Assembly: GCA_004801635.1 (NCBI GenBank)
Contig: SSTG01000001.1
Location: 1 to 64,000 of the forward strand
Direction of reading: 5' to 3'
DNA: 64,000 nt
Origin: Muribaculum caecicola
GTDB lineage: Bacteria > Bacteroidota > Bacteroidia > Bacteroidales > Muribaculaceae
How positions within the stretch are numbered: the stretch's first letter is position 1; the number at the start of each line of letters is the position of its first letter. Under the pieces are notes generated by a model that was given only the letters and a program-made list of their open reading frames with translations, ran no database searches and was not told where the DNA came from. Shown piece after piece: positions 58,660-64,000 of this stretch. Position numbers and translations under genes: made by a program.

Positions 58660-60051
58660 CTAGCATCCGGTTATTTCCCGGATTACAATCTTTATTGATT
58701 CGGCCAATTCGTTTGCTTTTTCCATTGTCTGCGCTTCTGAATAAATTCTTATTATAGGTTCTGTGTTTGATTTGCGCAGATGTACCCAGCTGTCGGGAAA
58801 GTCTATCTTTACTCCGTCAATGTCTGTTATGGTTTCGTTGTTGTACTTTTCTTTTACGGCAGTCAGTATTGCGTCAACATCCAGACTGGGTGTAAGTTCT
58901 ATCTTGTTTTTTGCTATTGCATATTGAGGATAGCCGGCTTTTAGTTCCGACACCGTTTTTCCGCTTTTAGCCAAAAGTGTAAGAAATAATGCAACACCCA
59001 CAAGGGCATCGCGGCCGTAGTGCAGTGCTGGATAAATAACGCCACCGTTGCCTTCGCCCCCGATAACGGCTCCTGTTTCTTTCATTTTTGTGACAACGTT
59101 AACTTCGCCTACTGCGGCGGCGGAATATGTGCAACCATGATTGTGTGTAATGTCGGCTAATGCACGCGACGAACTTAGGTTTGAAACTGTAGAACCCGGT
59201 GTATGGCTTAATACATAGTCGGCTACAGAGACAAGCGTGTATTCTTCTACAAACATCTCGCCGTTTTCCATAACTATTGCCAGACGGTCAACATCGGGGT
59301 CGACAACAAATCCTACATCAGCCTTGCTGTTGCGCATAAGGCTGGAAATATGGGTCAGGTTTTCTGGTATCGGCTCAGGTGTGTGGGCAAACTTACCGTT
59401 TGGCTCACAGTTAAGTTCTATAATGTTTTTTACGCCTAGCGCGCGAAGCAGTTTTGGAATAATGGTTCCTCCTACTGAGTTTACAGCATCTACTGCAACC
59501 GTAAAGTTTGCGTTGCTGATAGCTTTTACATCTACTAGGTTCATGCCTAGAACGGCATCGATATGCCGGTCGGCATAAGTGTTGTTTGTATATATGGTTC
59601 CAAGCTGGTCAACCGGTGCGAACACAAAGTCCTCGGCTTCTGCAATGCGGAGTACTTCTTTCCCCTGTGCGTCATTTAAGAACTCCCCTTCGTGGTTTAA
59701 CAGTTTCAGGGCATTCCATTGTGCCGGGTTATGCGATGCAGTGATAATGATGCCGCCACAGGCTTTTTCCATAACAACGGCTATTTCTGTGGTTGGCGTT
59801 GTTGCCTGCCCTATTGACACAACGTCAAATCCCATGCCGTTAAGTGTTGCCGTAACAAGGCCTTCTACCATCTGACCTGATATGCGTGCATCGCGTCCGA
59901 CTACTATTTTGCGTTGTTTTAATGTAGTTGAGTCATTTATAAATCTGGCATATGCAGCTGTGAATTTCACTATATCGAGCGGACTTAGCCCTTCGCCCGG
60001 TACGCCGCCAATTGTTCCTCTGATTCCGGAAATTGATTTAACTAGTGACAT
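58660..60051 (-). CDS. glmM: Phosphoglucosamine mutase (GlmM type)
   Basis: A 463-aa alpha-D-phosphohexomutase with the start LVKSISGIRGTIGGVPGEGL, catalytic loop TASHNPAQWNALKLL (Ser in ASHNP), metal-binding DPDVDRLAIV, sugar loop GGEGNGGVIY and phosphate loop RKSNTEPIIRIYSEA. Note RKSNTEP instead of the RPSGTEP or RASGTEP usual in the superfamily; this variant is common in the archaeal-like GlmM subfamily of Bacteroidetes. It interconverts glucosamine 6- and 1-phosphate toward UDP-GlcNAc for peptidoglycan and LPS. The DUF4827 gene is 70 bp upstream on the same strand. Confidence 0.88.
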   Translation of the reverse strand: MSLVKSISGIRGTIGGVPGEGLSPLDIVKFTAAYARFINDSTTLKQRKIVVGRDARISGQMVEGLVTATLNGMGFDVVSIGQATTPTTEIAVVMEKACGGIIITASHNPAQWNALKLLNHEGEFLNDAQGKEVLRIAEAEDFVFAPVDQLGTIYTNNTYADRHIDAVLGMNLVDVKAISNANFTVAVDAVNSVGGTIIPKLLRALGVKNIIELNCEPNGKFAHTPEPIPENLTHISSLMRNSKADVGFVVDPDVDRLAIVMENGEMFVEEYTLVSVADYVLSHTPGSTVSNLSSSRALADITHNHGCTYSAAAVGEVNVVTKMKETGAVIGGEGNGGVIYPALHYGRDALVGVALFLTLLAKSGKTVSELKAGYPQYAIAKNKIELTPSLDVDAILTAVKEKYNNETITDIDGVKIDFPDSWVHLRKSNTEPIIRIYSEAQTMEKANELAESIKIVIREITGC

Positions 60052-60121
60052 ATATGTTTTTGGAAATTGTTTTTAATAGTTTTATTGCATCGGAGAGGAG
60101 AAGAATATAGGTTGGGATTGC

Positions 60122-60697
60122 CTATATGCGGCTTTTAAAATAACGTATGTTGTACATATAAGGAATCACGTTGGCGATGTCTTCGTTTCGTCCGGCTTGT
60201 GAACGAATAACAAGGTCGACTTCGCATCCATAACCAAGATATTCAAGCGGCACCTGTATTCCTTCGCCCCAGGTTATGGAGTTTTGTGAAGTGGTATTTT
60301 GATAACGGAACTGTTCGGGATAGGTAACGTCGTCGGAGTTGCCCGTGCCTTCCGGCAGTTTCCCATCTGTGTAATCTGCCAGGTTATAGCGAGTGAACCG
60401 AATGTATACAAGGTCATTTTTCTTGGCCATGTTTTCCGTGTCGCCTTTAGAAATGACGCGCATATATACAAGCCCGTCGGAATCCATTTTGTAGAATGGC
60501 GCGTCGGGTCCGGCTTCAAATTCATTGTTTTCCGGAATGTGCCCAACCACCTTTTGGTCGGCAAGGTACCTGTTGATATGTTTCGTCTCGGATTCCAGTC
60601 TGTCGGCGTAACTTGTATTGTCGTCGCACGATGTAAGGCCTGATGCCAGTGCCGTCATCAGTGCCATAATTGAGAATATTCGTGGAAGTAGCTTCAT
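60122..60697 (-). CDS. DUF4827 family lipoprotein
   Basis: A 191-aa protein with a lipoprotein signal (lipobox LTSC, Cys at residue ~24), then SYADRLESETKHINRYLADQKVVGHIPENNEFEAG, the opening typical of DUF4827. The rest is beta-rich, with LVYMRVISKGDTENMAKKNDLVYIRFTRYNLADYTDGKLPEG and PLEYLGYGCEVDLVIRSQAGR, resembling FKBP-like lipoproteins of Bacteroidetes; isomerase activity is not shown. It is between NrnA (30 bp upstream) and glmM on the same strand, so the three may form one transcript. Confidence 0.85.
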   Translation of the reverse strand: MKLLPRIFSIMALMTALASGLTSCDDNTSYADRLESETKHINRYLADQKVVGHIPENNEFEAGPDAPFYKMDSDGLVYMRVISKGDTENMAKKNDLVYIRFTRYNLADYTDGKLPEGTGNSDDVTYPEQFRYQNTTSQNSITWGEGIQVPLEYLGYGCEVDLVIRSQAGRNEDIANVIPYMYNIRYFKSRI

Positions 60698-60727
60698 GTT
60701 GTCAATATAATAGTTTAAGTGATTTGT

Positions 60728-61771
60728 TTAAATTTGTGTATTTGTTTCTTTAAGATATTCTTCGATTACGGGCTTTGTTCTGTTGAACACTTCCAGGGCT
60801 TTGTCAAGCGGACACCGCAGTTCTCCTCCGGCAGCGTTTATATGTCCGCCGCCATTGTAGAAGTTGTTGCATATTAGGTCTGCCCTGAAGTTGCCTACGC
60901 TGCGTGTGGAAACTTTTATTTGGTGGGAATCCTGACGCAGATAAACCGAATATACAATGCCTTCTATTGCCAACGGCTCGTTGACCAGGCCTTCGTCGTC
61001 ACCAGGTACATAGGAGAACCGGGCAAGGTCGTCGGCATTCAATACAATTAGGGCTGTATGCAGGTGGGGATATATGGTCATTTTTTCCGCTATGGCGTAC
61101 GACTGCAGCTTTAATACGGATTCCGACTTTGTATTCATTACTTTTTTGTATATATCGTCTTTGTCTATTCCGCGCCTAATAAGGTCGGCTACAATTAGAT
61201 ATAATTCCGGGTCGTTTGAGTTGAACGAGAAGTTCCCGGTGTCGGTCATCATTCCGGTATAAATACATGTTGCAACATCGTGGTTTATCATTTCAGCCAG
61301 GCCCATTTGAAAAATGAGCCGGTATAGCAGTACGGCCGTTGAGGACTGTTCGGGGTGCGATATCGTAATGTCTGAAAATGATTCGGGTCCACGGTGATGG
61401 TCTATCAATATTTTTTTTGCATTTGACGCTTCCAGAGCCGGGCGCATTTTGTCGACACGGTTAATAGCGTTAAAATCAAGACAAATAATCAGACCGGCAT
61501 TGTCAAGAAGATTCCGGGCTGTTTCTTCTTGTTGAGAAAACGGCACTATTGAATGAATTGCCGGTAGGGAGTTAAGGCTTTTTGGTGGCCTGTCTGGTGT
61601 GACAACACAGGCATTTTTTTCCAAAGCCTTAAGGATAAGCGTCAGCGCCAGCGACGAGCCTATAGCATCGCCGTCTGGCGACTTGTGGCACGTTACAACG
61701 ATGCGGTCATTTATGTCAATCAGTTCTATAACGCTTTTTACTAGCTTCGGGTCAATTATCTGCTTAAGCAT
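60728..61771 (-). CDS. DHH/DHHA1 phosphoesterase, NrnA-like
   Basis: A 347-aa protein of the NrnA family, which degrades nanoRNAs and/or 3'-phosphoadenosine 5'-phosphate with Mn2+. Seen: VTCHKSPDGDAIGSSLAL (DHH motif I with Asp), CLDFNAINRVDKM (motif II), the DHRGPES motif (motif III, DHH variant), TGMMTDTGNFSFNSN (motif IV) and the C-terminal RNA-binding GGGHINAAGGEL. The ATG at 61771 (MLKQIIDPKL) is preferred to the ATG at 61819. A TAAATTTG box ends only ~14 bp from 61819, and the extra 16 residues (HHLHDATYRFH) look non-native. Cytoplasmic. Confidence 0.9.
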   Translation of the reverse strand: MLKQIIDPKLVKSVIELIDINDRIVVTCHKSPDGDAIGSSLALTLILKALEKNACVVTPDRPPKSLNSLPAIHSIVPFSQQEETARNLLDNAGLIICLDFNAINRVDKMRPALEASNAKKILIDHHRGPESFSDITISHPEQSSTAVLLYRLIFQMGLAEMINHDVATCIYTGMMTDTGNFSFNSNDPELYLIVADLIRRGIDKDDIYKKVMNTKSESVLKLQSYAIAEKMTIYPHLHTALIVLNADDLARFSYVPGDDEGLVNEPLAIEGIVYSVYLRQDSHQIKVSTRSVGNFRADLICNNFYNGGGHINAAGGELRCPLDKALEVFNRTKPVIEEYLKETNTQI

Positions 61772-61832
61772 AGCTGTTCTATGGAAACGGTATGTTGCAT
61801 CGTGTAAATGGTGCAGCATACAAAAATAATTG

Positions 61833-61840
61833 CAAATTTA
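61833..61840 (-). promoter_or_regulatory. Candidate -7 box (TAAATTTG) for the NrnA-DUF4827-glmM cluster
   Basis: Exact TAnnTTTG on the minus strand, predicting a transcription start near 61827, about 55 nt before the preferred start. The remainder of the 61820-62071 gap shows no gene. Confidence 0.5.
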
Positions 61841-62071
61841 GCAAAAAGTTCCGTTCCGTATTCTACATGAATATTTAAAAGACCTAATTTTATGCCCATA
61901 TGTTGTTTTATTCAGTATTATGGCTTAATAATATGGCCTGGTTAATGCCTTGTTATCATAATTTCACAATAAAAACAACATTATGATTTTGATTGGTTGA
62001 CATTTTTGACGAAATTTGCATCGGTAAGAGAAAAACAGACATATAAAAATATAAACTAAATTAGTTAGAGA

Positions 62072-63718
62072 ATGGAGAAAAGTGCGCTTCAGAAGGCTCG
62101 TTCGGTTTACAAACCCAAACTGCCCGTCGTTATGACAGGCGCTGTAAAAGCGGTAGAAGGAAAAGATACCAACTCAGTTGCTGACCAAGAGGAAATAAAG
62201 GCGTTGTTCCCCAACACATACGGATTGCCTGAAATTCAGTTTGAAAAAGACTCTGCTCCTGCAAAAGGCGCTGCGCCAATTAATGTTGGTGTCATATTGT
62301 CGGGAGGCCAGGCTCCCGGTGGGCATAATGTTATAAGCGGTTTGTTTGACGGAATAAAAAAAGTGAACCGCGAAAGCCGTCTTTACGGGTTCCTTATGGG
62401 ACCAGGCGGATTTGTCGATCACCAGTATATGGAGCTGACTGCAGACATTATTGACCAGTTCCGTAACACCGGCGGATTCGATATTATTGGTTCCGGACGA
62501 ACAAAACTGGAAACAAAGGCCCAGTTTGACAAAGGCCTTGAAATTCTCAAAAAACTTAACATACAGGCGCTGGTAATTATAGGTGGCGATGACTCAAATA
62601 CCAATGCCGCTATTTTGGCCGAATATTATAAGCAGATTAATGCAGGAGTCCAGGTTATAGGATGCCCGAAAACAATTGACGGCGACCTTAAAAATGACGT
62701 TATTGAGACTTCTTTTGGCTTTGATACTGCTACAAAGGTTTATTCGGAAGTTATAGGCAATATTCAGCGTGATTGCAACTCATCGAAAAAATATTGGCAT
62801 TTTATCAAACTTATGGGACGCTCCGCAAGCCATATCGCGTTGGAGTGTGCGTTGCAGTGCCAGCCGAATGTTTGCATTATATCGGAAGAAGTAGAGGCGA
62901 AAAAAATGACGCTTAACGATATCGTAGACTATATTGCCGATGTTGTGGCAGCTCGTGCCGCTGATGGAAAAAACTTTGGCACAGTGCTTGTTCCTGAGGG
63001 ACTTATTGAATTTATTCCGGCAATGAAGGCGCTTATTGCAGAGCTTAACGATTTGCTGGCAACGAATGCCGAAGAATTCTCTCACGTGGACCCGTCAAAC
63101 CGTATTGAATGGGTTGCATCGCGTTTGAGCGATATAAATAAAGAAATATTCACCAGTCTGCCGGAGGGTGTGGCAAACCAGCTGTGCCTTGACCGTGACC
63201 CCCACGGAAATGTACAGGTGTCGCTGATTGAAACAGAGAAACTGCTTGGACATATGGTGGCAAGGCGTCTCGACTTATTAAAAGCTAATGGACGCTTTGT
63301 CGGTAAATTTGCCACACTGTTCCATTTCTTTGGATATGAGGGCCGTTGTGCCGATCCGTCGAACTTTGATGCCGATTATTGTTATGCATTAGGATTTAAT
63401 GCCGCGTGCCTTATCAAATCGGGTCTTACCGGGTATATGTCGAGTGTAAGGGGGCTGACAAAACCTTCTGTACAATGGACAACCGGAGGTATACCGATTA
63501 CGATGATGATGAACATGGAGCGTCGTCACGGACAGATGAAGCCTGTTATTCAGAAAGCGCTTGTTGACCTAAACGGAAAGCCGTTTAAAAAATTTGCAGC
63601 CAGTCGCGAGCGTTGGGCCAAAAATACGGAGTTTATATATCCCGGTCCAATACAGTATTTCGGCCCGGCTGAAGTTTGCGACCAGCCGTCGCTTACACTT
63701 AAATATGAGCACGAATAA
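62072..63718 (+). CDS. pfp: Diphosphate--fructose-6-phosphate 1-phosphotransferase
   Basis: A 548-aa PPi-dependent phosphofructokinase of the long clade. Seen: [49 protein letters not shown] (GGDD, where Asp prevents ATP use), [25 protein letters not shown] (catalytic TIDxD), [23 protein letters not shown] and [22 protein letters not shown]. It catalyses reversible glycolytic phosphorylation with pyrophosphate, cytoplasmic. It is transcribed alone, with a terminator at 63765. Long-clade size (~550) fits the Bacteroidetes form. Confidence 0.95.
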   Translation: MEKSALQKARSVYKPKLPVVMTGAVKAVEGKDTNSVADQEEIKALFPNTYGLPEIQFEKDSAPAKGAAPINVGVILSGGQAPGGHNVISGLFDGIKKVNRESRLYGFLMGPGGFVDHQYMELTADIIDQFRNTGGFDIIGSGRTKLETKAQFDKGLEILKKLNIQALVIIGGDDSNTNAAILAEYYKQINAGVQVIGCPKTIDGDLKNDVIETSFGFDTATKVYSEVIGNIQRDCNSSKKYWHFIKLMGRSASHIALECALQCQPNVCIISEEVEAKKMTLNDIVDYIADVVAARAADGKNFGTVLVPEGLIEFIPAMKALIAELNDLLATNAEEFSHVDPSNRIEWVASRLSDINKEIFTSLPEGVANQLCLDRDPHGNVQVSLIETEKLLGHMVARRLDLLKANGRFVGKFATLFHFFGYEGRCADPSNFDADYCYALGFNAACLIKSGLTGYMSSVRGLTKPSVQWTTGGIPITMMMNMERRHGQMKPVIQKALVDLNGKPFKKFAASRERWAKNTEFIYPGPIQYFGPAEVCDQPSLTLKYEHE

Positions 63719-63764
63719 AAAAACCGTATTCCGGTTTGTAAAATAATCCCGAATCACAGCTTGC

Positions 63765-63811
63765 AAAGAACCGCCCTGGGAAGCAATTTAGCTTGGGCGG
63801 TTCTTTTTTTA
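63765..63811 (+). terminator. Intrinsic terminator after pfp
   Basis: 12-bp stem (63765-63776 with 63795-63806), an inner AAGC/GCTT helix, and a run of seven T. Strong. The region 63812-63993 shows no gene. Confidence 0.9.
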
Positions 63812-63929
63812 TTTATGAAGAAGCAGGCTAAAATACATGTTGTGTTTGGTTTTGCATTATTTAACTAAACTTCGGCTTCAATTGAATCAGGCTTTTCATG
63901 CTGTATAGTGCCTTAAAGTAAATTTTGTG

Positions 63930-63937
63930 TAAATTTG
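63930..63937 (+). promoter_or_regulatory. Candidate -7 box (TAAATTTG) for the next gene
   Basis: Exact TAnnTTTG match 57 bp before an ATG at 63994. The gene itself lies beyond the window. Confidence 0.45.
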
Positions 63938-63993
63938 CATAACAAACACTTTGCTATAAAATCAATCATTTCATATATCAATCATTCAAAATT

Positions 63994-64000
63994 ATGACTC
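63994..64000 (+). other. Possible start of the next gene, cut by the window
   Basis: ATG at 63994 in a position suiting the promoter at 63930; only two codons are visible, so nothing can be said about the product. Confidence 0.3.

Noticed and set aside
61772..61819. Upstream ATG for the NrnA-like gene at 61819
   Set aside because: It would be nearly leaderless relative to the TAAATTTG box and adds 16 unlikely residues.
1..64000. CRISPR arrays, prophage genes, integrases, IS elements, rRNA operons
   Set aside because: Looked for direct repeats, transposase/integrase motifs and rRNA signatures while reading; none seen by eye.

Overview
The window reads as a chromosomal segment of a Bacteroidales bacterium, most likely a gut member of the Muribaculaceae or a close relative. 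The evidence is as follows. Many promoters match the Bacteroidetes sigma-ABfr consensus (TTTG, about 19 bp, TAnnTTTG). Bacteroidetes-specific families are common (DUF4270, DUF4292, DUF4827, DUF4252, DUF3737). The window has an ExbB-ExbD-ExbD-TonB locus, a PPi-dependent phosphofructokinase, meso-diaminopimelate dehydrogenase and a PyrK/PyrD1B pair. It also carries a frc-oxc oxalate operon; such genes are known from Muribaculaceae. No prophage, integrase, transposase or CRISPR array was seen.

Layout. 1-5.3 kb: the end of a gingipain-fold/HEAT protein, then a TPR / PstS-like / small membrane protein cluster and a short TonB-domain protein. 5.4-8.5 kb: rarA, then an ECF sigma / anti-sigma / DUF4252 operon. 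8.5-16 kb: a phosphosugar mutase, an unusual alpha/beta hydrolase - membrane MurF-like ligase - Ddl cluster, and yajC-ybbR-coaE. 16-22.4 kb: a tight DUF3737-PatB-MATE operon, convergent with ferritin-menD. 22.5-26 kb: tonB-exbD-exbD-exbB behind a long leader. 26-32.3 kb: a coiled-coil lipoprotein, rsmI, two tRNAs, trxA, a degenerate glycogen-synthase-like protein, DUF4270 and a frameshifted DUF488 gene. 32.5-38.2 kb: pta-ackA, ddh, lgt, and a lipoprotein plus an apparently inactive endonuclease-I-like protein. 38.3-42.5 kb: a structured RNA candidate directly upstream of a four-gene secreted operon that includes a caspase-fold protein. 42.6-49.7 kb: pyrK-pyrD, the dut-TPR-DUF4292-EnvC operon, and an OmpH-like lipoprotein with a 57-aa membrane protein. 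49.9-64 kb: pepD, the oxalate operon (AEC carrier, oxc, frc), ispD, bcp, nhaD, glmM, DUF4827, NrnA and pfp.

Working together: pta/ackA, pfp and oxalate decarboxylation serve fermentative energy metabolism. ddh, the MurF-like/Ddl pair, glmM and the EnvC-like protein serve the cell wall. lgt and many lipoproteins serve the envelope. ExbB/D/TonB energises outer-membrane uptake.

The items most worth a second look are: (a) the approximately 320-nt RNA at 38333-38652, which can form mutually exclusive helices just before the caspase operon; (b) the hydrolase/MurF-like/Ddl cluster; (c) the frc protein with an altered glycine loop inside a YfdW-YfdU-YfdV-like operon; (d) pseudo-enzymes that have lost catalytic residues (endonuclease I, GT5, LytM); and (e) a one-base frameshift in DUF488. 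Several convergent gene pairs are separated by 29-30 bp near-perfect hairpins. All identifications rest on recalled family motifs; no search was run.
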